Shown here piece by piece: positions 7,164 through 15,121 of a DNA stretch of 64,000 bases. The notes beneath the pieces are model-generated. The model saw only the letters and a program-made list of their open reading frames with translations. It did no database searches and was not told the DNA's origin. Origin of the DNA: Streptomyces sp. R41 (GTDB lineage Bacteria; Actinomycetota; Actinomycetes; Streptomycetales; Streptomycetaceae); assembly GCF_041053055.1 (NCBI RefSeq), contig NZ_CP163443.1, forward strand, positions 4,278,001 to 4,342,000, given 5' to 3'. Every line of letters begins with the position of its first letter. Positions within the stretch are counted from its first letter, which is position 1. The position numbers were made by a program, and so were the translations under genes.

Positions 7164-8236
7164 TGCATGAAGGGGAGGTTGTACGCCTGGTCGATGATCG
7201 GGACCGTGGCCATGATGAGCATGTTGTGCCAGAGGTAGATCGTGACCGCGCGGTTGTTGGAGAGCGTCACCAGCTTGTCCCACTTGGCCAGGCGGCCAGG
7301 GAGCTCCTGCCAGGACGGGCTGTACTGGAGCAGGATCACCACGAAACCGAACGACCATGTCGCCTGGGCGAGTGGGATGTCGTTCAAGTCCCAGCCGTCC
7401 GGGCCCAGGTGGCCCGACGCCCACCACAGGCCGAAGGCCATGAGCAGGGTCGAGGATGAAATGGCTATGTAGCGGGGGACCTTCGCCAACATCCCCTCGT
7501 GGTGGGCGAAGCCCAGGACCCAGCAGCCGCCGAAGACCGCGAAGTCCGAGACGGCGTTGCCCGTTTCGCCGGGGATGGTGACCAGGCCGGTGCCCACGAC
7601 GGCGGTGAGGGCCAAGGGGGCCAGCAGCGTGGCCCACGGCACCCGGCGGAACGCCCAGAGCAGGAGCGGGGACGCCACCACGAACCACAGGTAGGCACGG
7701 AGGTACCAGAGCGGGCCCGTCGCCTGCACCGCCCAGGTGTCTTCCAGCAGGCCGGACTTGGAGCCGATGTGCCAGGGGAACGGCGGCGCGCCGATCGGGA
7801 TGATGTAGTTGACCAGCTCGACCACGCCCCATGTGCCGCCGTGGTCTGGGTCCTTCACCGGGTTCCAGCCGCCCGCGAACAGCAACGCCAGGGCCACCGC
7901 GCTGAATGCCCACAGGGGCGGGAGCAGGCGGCGGACACGGCCACGTATCACGCCCCACGCCGGGCGGCTCAGGGAGCGCGCCATCAGTGAGCCCGCCAGC
8001 GCGAACATCACGCCCATGGAGGGGAAGAGGACCGTCAGCCATGCCCAGCCGAAGAGGTGGTAGACCACCACACGGACCAGGGCTATCGAGCGGAGCAGGT
8101 CCAGGTAGCGGTCTCGGCCCGGGCGGCGAGGCGCCGACGAGGGCTGGGAAACCGAAGGCTGCTGTGGGGCCGAGGTCCTCGGCATCCCCAGCGGCGGCGT
8201 GGGTGTCGTCCCCGCCGTGTACTCGTGTGTCGTCAT
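6959..8236 (-). CDS. Membrane-bound acyltransferase (acyltransferase 3 type)
   Basis: A 425-residue polytopic membrane protein with about ten hydrophobic segments. It resembles acyltransferase 3/OafA-type enzymes, which move acyl groups onto cell-surface sugars. After a Pro/Ser/Thr-rich cytosolic N-terminus come RDRYLDLLRSIALVRVVVYH, with the His expected of this family, and RGRVRRLLPP. Its ATG overlaps the matB stop by four bases (ATGA), so it is the third gene of the matA-matB operon and probably modifies the glycan made there, much as IcaC-type proteins are proposed to acylate PNAG. The last 60-70 codons are duplicated as a decayed remnant at 1839-2044. Substrate and acyl donor cannot be read from sequence. 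Confidence 0.85.
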   Translation of the reverse strand: MTTHEYTAGTTPTPPLGMPRTSAPQQPSVSQPSSAPRRPGRDRYLDLLRSIALVRVVVYHLFGWAWLTVLFPSMGVMFALAGSLMARSLSRPAWGVIRGRVRRLLPPLWAFSAVALALLFAGGWNPVKDPDHGGTWGVVELVNYIIPIGAPPFPWHIGSKSGLLEDTWAVQATGPLWYLRAYLWFVVASPLLLWAFRRVPWATLLAPLALTAVVGTGLVTIPGETGNAVSDFAVFGGCWVLGFAHHEGMLAKVPRYIAISSSTLLMAFGLWWASGHLGPDGWDLNDIPLAQATWSFGFVVILLQYSPSWQELPGRLAKWDKLVTLSNNRAVTIYLWHNMLIMATVPIIDQAYNLPFMQSDRAVGALDTTYMLWMFALVWPLIGLTIVAFGWIEDIAAKRSPRLWPNGAKGKGRGRSARPAGAHRS

Positions 8237-10443
8237 CCCACCGGCCTCCGATCGTTCCCGCTGCGTGCCGCCCGCTGCCGCGGGATCGATCCCGGTGCCT
8301 CCACCACACCCGTGCGGCGCAGCTTCTGCCAGCGCAGCCGGCCTCCGGTGAGGGCGGTGATCCATGACTGGAGAAGGACCACGTACATCAACTGCCTGTA
8401 GAGGATCTGCTGGAGGGGAAGGGATATCAGGTGTGTCATGCGTTCTCGGTCCAGACGGAAGGCGTACGCCGCGCACGCTGCCTGGATCGCCAGGACGCCC
8501 AGCCAGGCCACGATCGTCTTCTGCGTCGGGCCGAAGACGATCCCGTACAGGAGGAATACGTCGATCAGGGGCGCCAGCAGGGGCGCCAGGACCATGAACA
8601 GGGACACCAACGGGAGGCCCACGCGGCCGAAGCGGCCCGACGGGCCCCGTTCGATCAGTGCCCGCCGGTGCTTCCAGATCGCCTGCATCGTGCCGTACGA
8701 CCAGCGGTAGCGCTGGGACCAGAGCTGCTGGACGGACTCCGGGGCCTCGGTCCAGGCCCGCGCCTTCTCCGCGTACACCACGCGCCAGCCGTCGCGGTGC
8801 AGGGCCATCGTGATGTCGGTGTCCTCGGCGAGCGTGTCGTCGCTCATGCCGCCGACGCGTTCCAGGGCCGAGCGGCGGAAGGCTCCCACCGCGCCCGGGA
8901 TCGTCGGCATGCAGCGCAGGATGTCGTACATCCGGCGGTCGAGGTTGAAGCCCATCACGTACTCGATGTGCTGCCAGGCGCCGATGAGGGAGTCGCGGTT
9001 GCCGACCTTCGCGTTGCCGGCGACCGCGCCGACCGACGGATCGGCGAAGGGCTGGACGAGTTCGCGGACGGTCGCCGGTTCGAAGACGGTGTCGCCGTCC
9101 ATCATCACGACGATGTCGTAACGGGCGTTCGCCAGACCCCTGTTGAGCGCCGCGGGCTTGCCCGCGTTGTGCTGGCGTACGACGCGTACGTTCGGCAGGC
9201 GCAGGCCCTCGACGATGCGGGCCGTGCCGTCGTTCGAACCGTCGTCGACGACGATGACTTCGATGGGGTGTTCGCTCGCCATCAACGAACGGACGGTGTT
9301 CTCGATGCACTTCGCTTCGTTGTACGCGGGGACCAGCACCGACACCGGTTCGGTGATCGGGGTCGGGCCCCAGCGGAAGTCCCGGCGTCGCACCCGGCGG
9401 GCGTGCGTGGCGGAGAGCAGGAGCATCAGGCCGAAGCGGGTGAAGACCAGGACGCCGATGATGGCGATGCCGACGACGAGGGCGTCGGTGATCTTCTCGG
9501 AGGCCTGGACCAGGTAGATCCAGGCCTTGCCCTTCCACAGGTCGAGGCCGGCGACCTCGGTGTGCGCGCTGGAGGCGCTGAGCGCCTCGGTGAGGTTCTG
9601 GAACTCGTAGCCCCGGTGCTGCATAAGGGGCAGGAACCTGTCGAGCGCCTGCACCGTCTGGTGGCGGTCGCCGCCGGAGTCGTGCATCAGGACGATCGCG
9701 CCCTTGCCGCCGTGCGGGGTGGCCCGGCGGATGATCTCGTCGACGCCGGGCTTCTGCCAGTCCTCGCTGTCGGTGTTGTTGACGACGGTGATGTAGCCGC
9801 GCGTACCGATGTACTGCGTCACCGGCCAGGACTTGTCGTCCATGGCGTCGGCGAACGAGGAGTACGGGGGGCGGAAGAGGGACGTGCGGATGCCGGCCGC
9901 GCCGGCCAGGGCCAGCTGGTTCTGGGACAGCTCCCAGTCGATGCGCTTCTTGGACTGGTAGGACAGGTCCGGGTGGTTGAAGGTGTGCAGGCCCACCTCG
10001 TGGCCCTCTTCCACCATGCGCTGGACCAGTTCCGGATAGCGCGAGGCCATGGTGCCGGTGACGAAGAAGACGGCGTGCGCGTGGTGCGCCTTGAGGACGT
10101 CGAGGACCTTGGGGGTCCACTTGGGGTCCGGGCCGTCGTCGAAAGTGAGGACGAGGCGGTGGTCCGGCACGTTCAGGCTGGTCGTACGGCCGCTGCGGGT
10201 GTCGATGACCGGCCCGCCCTTGAGAATCTTCTCCGGCACAGTGTCGGTGGACGCCTCGGGCTGGACGCGGTGGTCGGCGAGGATCTCGCTGTGCACGTAA
10301 CCGCGCAGCATCAGCATCGCCATCAGGGCGAGGAGGACGAGCGAGGGCAGCAGAAAGCGCATGGGCAGGCGTCGGCGCCGGGGGTTGGGCTCCCGCCGCC
10401 GCGTACTGGGTGCGGGACCGTGACGGCTGGTGCGGGATGCCAT
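8233..10443 (-). CDS. matB: MatB-like bifunctional polysaccharide deacetylase/glycosyltransferase
   Basis: A 736-residue membrane protein fusing two enzymes. A transmembrane helix (about 29-47) is followed by a NodB-type deacetylase with TFDDGPDP (100-107), HTFNH (153-157) and RPPYS (191-195). A second membrane segment (about 322-345) leads to a processive GT2 domain with VVDDGS, MDGDT (448-452), EDTD (540-543) and QRYRW (577-581), then further membrane helices. MatB in Streptomyces is known to be needed for a poly-beta-1,6-N-acetylglucosamine-type polymer and mycelial aggregation. Here the gene starts one base inside the matA stop and ends overlapping the acyltransferase start, so the three are co-translated. 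All motifs expected for both activities are present. Confidence 0.9.
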   Translation of the reverse strand: MASRTSRHGPAPSTRRREPNPRRRRLPMRFLLPSLVLLALMAMLMLRGYVHSEILADHRVQPEASTDTVPEKILKGGPVIDTRSGRTTSLNVPDHRLVLTFDDGPDPKWTPKVLDVLKAHHAHAVFFVTGTMASRYPELVQRMVEEGHEVGLHTFNHPDLSYQSKKRIDWELSQNQLALAGAAGIRTSLFRPPYSSFADAMDDKSWPVTQYIGTRGYITVVNNTDSEDWQKPGVDEIIRRATPHGGKGAIVLMHDSGGDRHQTVQALDRFLPLMQHRGYEFQNLTEALSASSAHTEVAGLDLWKGKAWIYLVQASEKITDALVVGIAIIGVLVFTRFGLMLLLSATHARRVRRRDFRWGPTPITEPVSVLVPAYNEAKCIENTVRSLMASEHPIEVIVVDDGSNDGTARIVEGLRLPNVRVVRQHNAGKPAALNRGLANARYDIVVMMDGDTVFEPATVRELVQPFADPSVGAVAGNAKVGNRDSLIGAWQHIEYVMGFNLDRRMYDILRCMPTIPGAVGAFRRSALERVGGMSDDTLAEDTDITMALHRDGWRVVYAEKARAWTEAPESVQQLWSQRYRWSYGTMQAIWKHRRALIERGPSGRFGRVGLPLVSLFMVLAPLLAPLIDVFLLYGIVFGPTQKTIVAWLGVLAIQAACAAYAFRLDRERMTHLISLPLQQILYRQLMYVVLLQSWITALTGGRLRWQKLRRTGVVEAPGSIPRQRAARSGNDRRPVG

Positions 10444-11678
10444 CAGAGGATGTTCTCCGGGTACGAGGAGCTGGTGGTGCTCGGCTCTGGCTCTATGGGG
10501 CTCTGCTCGGCGGGCATGGCAGCGCTGTCCGCGACGGTTCCGGAACCGGCCCCGGTGACCGCGCTCTCCGTGGGATCGGCCGTGGCCGTGCCGGTGTCCG
10601 TGGGTGTGGGGGTCGGAGGGTCGACCACCGGGTCGGTCGGCTCGGGGTCCGGGCCCTTGGTGGTGCTGGAGCCCGGGTTCGGCTTGGTCGTGGCGGACTT
10701 CGTGGGCTCGGGGTCGCTGGACGTGCCCGGGTTGGCCGCGCTGCCCGAGGCATCCGGCGTCGGGCTCGCGCCCGGCGACGGCGTCGTACCGTCACTGGCC
10801 GTCGCGCTCGCGCCCGGCGAGGCACTGCCCGTACCCGACGGACTCACCGACTCCTCGGGCAGCGGTGAGGTGTCGACCTGGCCGGCCGGCTGGTCGTCCT
10901 GCTGGCCCGGCACCGGGAGCCAGGGCGCGTTGGAGTTGCCCGACAGGAGCGTGGAGACGATGACCACGGCGTAGATCGCGCAGGCGATGCCGACGAGGAT
11001 GCCGAGGCGGCGGAATCTGCGGCTGCGGCGGCCCGACTCGTCGACGAAGACCGGCCCGTCCGAGCCTTCCTGGGCACCCGGGGCGTCCTTGGCCTGCTGG
11101 ACCAGCCAGTCCTCCAACTGGCGTCCGGCACCGTCGAGCTGGACCGTCACCTCGTGTGGATCGTGGGTGTGGCCGGGGTCATCGGGGTCTTCCCAAGAGG
11201 GGGGTTCGCCGAGGTGGCCACCGCGCCCGGGCGCCGGGTCCGAGGCCACGGCCGTCCCGAAGAAGGGGTCGGCCGCGACGTCGAGGCCGGCGCCGGACGC
11301 GCGGTCCGCACCGGCACCGAGGCCCGCTCCTGCGCCAAGGCCGCCGCCCGGAACCGGGTCCGGCAGCACCTCGGTCTCCGGCTCCGGATCACGCTCGGGG
11401 CTCTGCCCGGCCCGCGGCCAGGACGCCGTTCTACCGCCGGCCTCCGGCCAGACAACAGAGTCGTCGGTTCCGCGCCGAACTGCTGATTCATCGGCTCCGC
11501 GCCGAACGCCTGAATCGTCGGCTCCGCGCCGGAAGACCGAGTCATCGGCTCCTCGCCGATCGCCCGATGCGTCGGCTCCTCGCCAAGGTGACGGATCGGC
11601 TCCGCGCCCCTCCGGCTGATCGACATCTCGTCGAGCCGGTTGGGCGTCTTTCCGCCAGTTTTCCACGCGCACGCACAT
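10443..11678 (-). CDS. matA: MatA-like cell-surface glycan accessory protein
   Basis: A 411-residue single-pass membrane protein upstream of matB. The N-terminal 200 residues are hydrophilic and presumably cytosolic. One membrane helix (GILVGIACAIYAVVIVSTLL) lies near residues 228-247. The C-terminal 160 residues are a Ser/Thr/Pro-rich, presumably extracytoplasmic tail ending EPSTTSSSYPENIL. Residues 25-77 are a run of nine-residue repeats based on RRGADDSxx. No catalytic motif is visible, so identity rests on position before matB and on composition. The ATG at 11678 directly follows a G-rich stretch; the start could lie slightly further in. MatA is known to act with MatB in aggregation. Confidence 0.8.
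   Translation of the reverse strand: MCVRVENWRKDAQPARRDVDQPEGRGADPSPWRGADASGDRRGADDSVFRRGADDSGVRRGADESAVRRGTDDSVVWPEAGGRTASWPRAGQSPERDPEPETEVLPDPVPGGGLGAGAGLGAGADRASGAGLDVAADPFFGTAVASDPAPGRGGHLGEPPSWEDPDDPGHTHDPHEVTVQLDGAGRQLEDWLVQQAKDAPGAQEGSDGPVFVDESGRRSRRFRRLGILVGIACAIYAVVIVSTLLSGNSNAPWLPVPGQQDDQPAGQVDTSPLPEESVSPSGTGSASPGASATASDGTTPSPGASPTPDASGSAANPGTSSDPEPTKSATTKPNPGSSTTKGPDPEPTDPVVDPPTPTPTDTGTATADPTESAVTGAGSGTVADSAAMPAEQSPIEPEPSTTSSSYPENIL
11448..11606 (-). repeat. 27-base tandem repeat inside matA
   Basis: Five to six head-to-tail units of 27 bases encode RGADxSxxR, with Asp/Glu, Ser and flanking Arg kept in most units. The units keep frame and length, so copy number could change without disrupting the gene. 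Confidence 0.7.
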
Positions 11679-11830
11679 CCCCCCACGGGACAGTTCTCGG
11701 GTGCGCGACGACTCCGGGCACTACTCATTTGTCGTCCGGACCGGGCCCCCACCCGATCCGAGCGCCCCCCTTATCACACTGCGCCCGGACGATGAATGTA
11801 GCGCACGTGGAGGACACGTGCTCTCACGTC

Positions 11831-12823
11831 TCAGCTGTGACTCGTCATGATGAGTGCGTCGGTGGCCGGAATCCATCCCCCTTCGGGGCGCCGAAGCCAC
11901 CCCTCCTCGCCGGCGAGTTCGACGGCCGCTCGTCGAAGGGCGTCGAATCCGGGGTGCACCAGCCCCTTCCGCCACACCAGTGACACAGGTGAGAGGGGAA
12001 CGGGGTCGACGAGAGGTCTCAGCACCGTTTCGGGCATGGCCGGAAAATCCACCACGGCGAGGACGGGGTTCCGTTTCTTGGCCATGATCCGCTGGAACTC
12101 CTCGGCGCCGACGGCTACCGGCGCGGGCGGCGCGAGTGCGATGCCGCGTCCCTCGAACAGGTGACGCGCCAGGTCGGTCCACTCCAGCGTCCGGGGGTTT
12201 CCCGCACCCGCGTACACCGTCTCCCCCGCGAGCGCATCCAACGGCACCGCGTCCAGGGCGGCGAGGTGATGCTCCTCGGGCAGCACGATGGCCATCGGCT
12301 CGTACCGTACGGGCTGCTGCTCCAGCCGGGCCCGCACCACCGGGTCGAGCCCGCCGAACCGCCCGAACGACGCGTCCAGCCGACCGGCGAGCAGCTCCCC
12401 GGCCGCGCCCGTCAGCCCGCTCTCGAAGCGGGCCATCAGCTCGCTGCCGGGGGCGAGTTCGCGGGCCCGGTCGAGGACACGACTGGAGATGAGCCCCGGA
12501 GAGTTGACGTCGACGAGCAGGGGCCGCTGTTCCTGCGGGCCGCGCGCGAACGCCGCGAGCAGCGCGTCCTGCGCCTCCAACACCCGCCGCGCGTAGGGCA
12601 GCAGCCGCTCGCCGTCCGCCGTCAGCGTCACCTGCCGGGTGGTCCGCACGAACAGCTCCGCCCCGAGCTCGCGCTCCAGCCGCCGGATGTCACGGCTCAG
12701 CGCCTGCTGGGCGACGTACAGCCGGGCGGCGGCACGCGTGAAGTGCAGTTCCTCGGCGACGGCGAGGAAGGCGCGCAGGAGGCGGGGGTCGAGGTCAGCG
12801 GTGAGGGGCCGCGGCGCAGGCAT
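11831..12823 (-). CDS. LysR-family transcriptional regulator
   Basis: A 330-residue LysR-type regulator. The winged helix-turn-helix lies at the N-terminus (LLRAFLAVAEELHFTRAAAR, then VAQQALSRDIRRLERELG), followed by a periplasmic-binding-like effector domain to the end. The start is ATG 12823, just after a GTG, and no clear ribosome-binding site precedes it. It is divergent from an MFS transporter gene with about 80 bases between them, the classic arrangement for a LysR protein that controls itself and its neighbour. An inverted repeat in that gap is a candidate binding site. The ligand is unknown. Confidence 0.9.
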   Translation of the reverse strand: MPAPRPLTADLDPRLLRAFLAVAEELHFTRAAARLYVAQQALSRDIRRLERELGAELFVRTTRQVTLTADGERLLPYARRVLEAQDALLAAFARGPQEQRPLLVDVNSPGLISSRVLDRARELAPGSELMARFESGLTGAAGELLAGRLDASFGRFGGLDPVVRARLEQQPVRYEPMAIVLPEEHHLAALDAVPLDALAGETVYAGAGNPRTLEWTDLARHLFEGRGIALAPPAPVAVGAEEFQRIMAKKRNPVLAVVDFPAMPETVLRPLVDPVPLSPVSLVWRKGLVHPGFDALRRAAVELAGEEGWLRRPEGGWIPATDALIMTSHS

Positions 12824-12830
12824 CACGCGA

Positions 12831-12868
12831 ACTTACAACGCAGGTGCGTCAATCGCTACGCAGTAAGT
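12831..12868. promoter_or_regulatory. Inverted repeats between lysR and MFS genes
   Basis: ACTTAC at 12831-12836 is mirrored by GTAAGT at 12863-12868, and TGCGT at 12845-12849 by ACGCA at 12858-12862. They lie in the 80-base divergent region and are candidates for LysR binding. Spacing of the outer and inner arms is asymmetric. Confidence 0.45.
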
Positions 12869-12906
12869 GTTGGACCACTCACGCCGCCCCGGGCGACGGT
12901 TGATCC

Positions 12907-14358
12907 ATGCCGCAGCAGACCTCCGAGCCGCAGTCCACACCCACACCCACACCCACACCGCGCCACACCACCGAGCCCCAGCCCAGACCCACACCGCGCC
13001 ACACCACCAAGCCACACCCCAGACCCACACCGCGCCACACCACCGAGCAGGCACCCACGCCCTTCTACACCGTCACCGCAGACACCCTCGTAGCCGTCGA
13101 CTTCCGCCCGCGCCGACGGACGGCCCTTCCCCGCAGCACGCCCCCATCCCCGTACCGCCGTCTCTTCGCCACCCCCGGCGCCCGCGCCTTCACCCTCGGG
13201 AATCTGATCGCGCGGCTCCCCATGGGCATGTTCAGCGTGAGCGCGGTCATCATGATCGCGGGTTCGCGGGGCTCGTACGCGCTCGCCGGTGCCGTCACGG
13301 CGACCGGGCTGGCGGCGACGGCGGTGGTCGCCCCCTGGACCGCGCGCCTGGTCGACCGACACGGTCAGGCCCGTATCGCCGTGCCCGCCACGGCGTTCGC
13401 CCTGCTGGGCGAGCTCGCGCTGGTGCTGTGCGTGCACTACGGGGCGCCCGACTGGACCTTCTTCGGCGCGTACGCCGCCACGGCCACGACGCCCAACACG
13501 GGTGGCATGTCACGCGCCCGCTGGGCGCACCTCTTCAAGGGCGACCCGGCCGCGCTGCACACCGCGAACTCCTTCGAACAGGCCGCGGACGAGCTGTGCT
13601 TCATGCTGGGCCCGGTGTTCGCGGCCTTCCTGTGCGGGACGTTCTTCCCGGAGGCGGGCACGCTGGTCGGGGCCGCCCTGATGATGACCGGCGTACTGAT
13701 CTTCGCCGCCCAGCGATCGACACAGCCGCCGCCCCAGCGGCGTACGAAAGCCACCAAATCCCCCGTCCGGGCCGCCGGAATGCCCGCCCTCCTCGTGGGA
13801 TTCCTCGCCACCGGCGCGGTCTTCGGCTCGATGGAGGTCGTCACGATCGCGTTCGCGGACGCGCAGGGCCACAAGTCGGCCGCGGGCGTGATCCTCGCGC
13901 TGCAGGCGGCGGGCTCGTGCGTGGCCGGGCTCCTGTACGGCGCCCTGAAGCCGGGCGGTCCGGCCGAACGGCGCTACCCCCTGTGCGTCGCCGCGATGAC
14001 GGCGATGATGACCCTGCCCCTGCTCGCGGCCTCCCTGACGGGCTCCCTGCTTGCCCTCGCGGGCGCGCTGCTCATCGCCGGAACGGCCACGGCCCCGACC
14101 ATGGTCACCGGCATGACACTGGTCCAGCACCGCACCCCCGAAGGCCGCTTGAACGAGGGGATGACCCTCGCGGTGACCGGCCTCCTCGGCGGGATCGCCT
14201 GCGGTTCGGCGGCCGGCGGGTGGGTGGTGGAGCACGTGTCGACGGCGGCGGGGTACGGGGTTCCGGTCACGGCGGCGGCGCTCGCGCTCGCGATCGCCAC
14301 GGTGAGCGCCGCACGTCATGCGGTACGTCACCCCGGGGGCCGCCCGGTACGGCGCTGA
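12907..14358 (+). CDS. MFS transporter with repeat-bearing N-terminus
   Basis: A 483-residue major facilitator superfamily protein with about twelve hydrophobic segments from residue 95 on. It has the loop motif RLVDRHGQAR between early helices and, near the middle, a charged loop (QRSTQPPPQRRTKATKS). The first 90 residues are hydrophilic and contain three 12-residue repeats based on PRHTTxPxPRPT, unusual for the family. The ATG at 12907 has no obvious ribosome-binding site, so translation may begin later, although the only other in-frame ATGs lie close to the first helix. It is divergent from the LysR gene, which probably regulates it. It is likely an exporter of a small molecule; the substrate is unknown. 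Confidence 0.85.
   Translation: MPQQTSEPQSTPTPTPTPRHTTEPQPRPTPRHTTKPHPRPTPRHTTEQAPTPFYTVTADTLVAVDFRPRRRTALPRSTPPSPYRRLFATPGARAFTLGNLIARLPMGMFSVSAVIMIAGSRGSYALAGAVTATGLAATAVVAPWTARLVDRHGQARIAVPATAFALLGELALVLCVHYGAPDWTFFGAYAATATTPNTGGMSRARWAHLFKGDPAALHTANSFEQAADELCFMLGPVFAAFLCGTFFPEAGTLVGAALMMTGVLIFAAQRSTQPPPQRRTKATKSPVRAAGMPALLVGFLATGAVFGSMEVVTIAFADAQGHKSAAGVILALQAAGSCVAGLLYGALKPGGPAERRYPLCVAAMTAMMTLPLLAASLTGSLLALAGALLIAGTATAPTMVTGMTLVQHRTPEGRLNEGMTLAVTGLLGGIACGSAAGGWVVEHVSTAAGYGVPVTAAALALAIATVSAARHAVRHPGGRPVRR
12958..13065 (+). repeat. 36-base tandem repeat in MFS 5' end
   Basis: Three units of exactly 36 bases start at 12958, 12994 and 13030, each opening CCGCGCCACACCACC. They encode the PRHTT-type peptide repeat in frame. 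Confidence 0.8.
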
Positions 14359-14437
14359 GCGCAGACGCCAGTTCGCTGAGCACGGACGCCACAGCTGAGC
14401 AAGGAACTCACTTCGCTGAGCGCGGACGCCACTTCGC
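14353..14437 (+). repeat. About 21-base tandem repeat at MFS stop codon
   Basis: CTGAGC recurs at 14355, 14376, 14395 and 14416 (spacing 21, 19, 21) within units resembling CGCTGAGCxCxGACGCCA. The first unit contains the TGA stop of the MFS gene, so the array begins at the stop codon and runs into the gap. Confidence 0.7.
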
Positions 14438-14481
14438 GGACTGCTAGGTCAATTCACAGGTACGTACAGGAACATGCCCGC

Positions 14482-14799
14482 GTGAAGGACATCAGCCTCC
14501 CCCGCCTTCCCCTCCGCTGGGCGTTGCCCCTGGGGTTCGAGGGACTCCTCGGCGTCGTCACCGCGTTCCTCCTCTGGAGGTTGAGCGGACATGTCTACTG
14601 CGACCGGGCCACCATGGACAGCCGGTTCTGGGCCGCCTGGGTGGTCCTGTTCTCCGTCCCGGCGACCTGGCTTCTGGCGGCGCGGGCGACCCGCGGGGCA
14701 CGCGTCCTGACCTGGACCCTGATCGTGATCCGCCTCCTTCTCGCCGCCTTCGTCCTCTCGCTCCAGCCAGGCACCACCGACTGGTACATGGAGTGCTGA
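14482..14799 (+). CDS. Small hypothetical membrane protein
   Basis: A 105-residue protein starting at GTG 14482, with AGGA about nine bases upstream. Three hydrophobic stretches (ALPLGFEGLLGVVTAFLLW, FWAAWVVLFSVPATWLLAA, LTWTLIVIRLLLAAFVLSL) indicate a small integral membrane protein. Two cysteines are present, one after the first helix and one at the very C-terminus (WYMEC). No family is recognised. It follows the MFS gene after the stop-codon repeats and may be independent of it. A dispersed repeat lies 14 bases after its stop. Confidence 0.7.
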   Translation: MKDISLPRLPLRWALPLGFEGLLGVVTAFLLWRLSGHVYCDRATMDSRFWAAWVVLFSVPATWLLAARATRGARVLTWTLIVIRLLLAAFVLSLQPGTTDWYMEC

Positions 14800-14812
14800 C
14801 GCCGGGGGGTTC

Positions 14813-14940
14813 TTCGCCCCCTCCGCCCCTACCCGTCCCGTACCTGGGGGCTGCGCCCCCAGACCCCCCTGGGTTGTTCTTTTGGTGCGGATCGGTGGGG
14901 GCTTGTCGCGCAGTTCCCCGCGCCCCTTACGGGGCGGCAG
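14813..14940 (+). repeat. Dispersed two-hairpin 3' element, copy A
   Basis: A G/C-rich element running from TTCGCCCCCTCCGCCCC, through the hairpin CTGGGGGCTGCGCCCCCAG, to GTCGCGCAGTTCCCCGCGCC and a second stem around CGCCCCTTACGGGGCG. Copies occur at 31451-31575 (minus) and 38848-38974 (plus), with a degraded one near 53203-53252. Each follows a gene's stop codon in the same relative orientation. The rest of the gap to 15121 holds the LacI-type operators. Confidence 0.85.
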
Positions 14941-15030
14941 CCATGGAACCGTGCCGTCCGACCCGTCGAACCCCCGCCCCAATTCCCGCGCACCCCATTG
15001 ACTCGTCCACAGCCCCCACATACCTTCCCC

Positions 15031-15048
15031 CGTCGAAGCGCTTCGACG
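15031..15048. promoter_or_regulatory. LacI-type operator 1
   Basis: CGTCGAAGCGCTTCGACG is a perfect 18-base palindrome with the central CG typical of LacI-family sites. It lies 73 bases before the start of the binding-protein gene, whose operon contains a LacI-family regulator. Confidence 0.75.
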
Positions 15049-15053
15049 TCACG

Positions 15054-15071
15054 CATCGAAACGATTCGATG
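15054..15071. promoter_or_regulatory. LacI-type operator 2
   Basis: CATCGAAACGATTCGATG is a near-perfect palindrome with two mismatched positions, centred 23 bases from operator 1. The half-site TCGAA is shared by both. Two dimers could bind side by side on roughly the same helix face. Confidence 0.65.
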
Positions 15072-15121
15072 AACCCTGCGTGACGGACCTGAAACCCATC
15101 CAACTCCCCTGGAGGTAATGG

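Noticed and set aside
8431..10974. 847-codon open frame on the plus strand opposite matB and matA
   Set aside because: It is a mirror frame created by high GC at third positions. The minus strand carries NodB and GT2 motifs throughout, and the plus-strand product is Arg/Ala/Gly/Val-biased with no motif.
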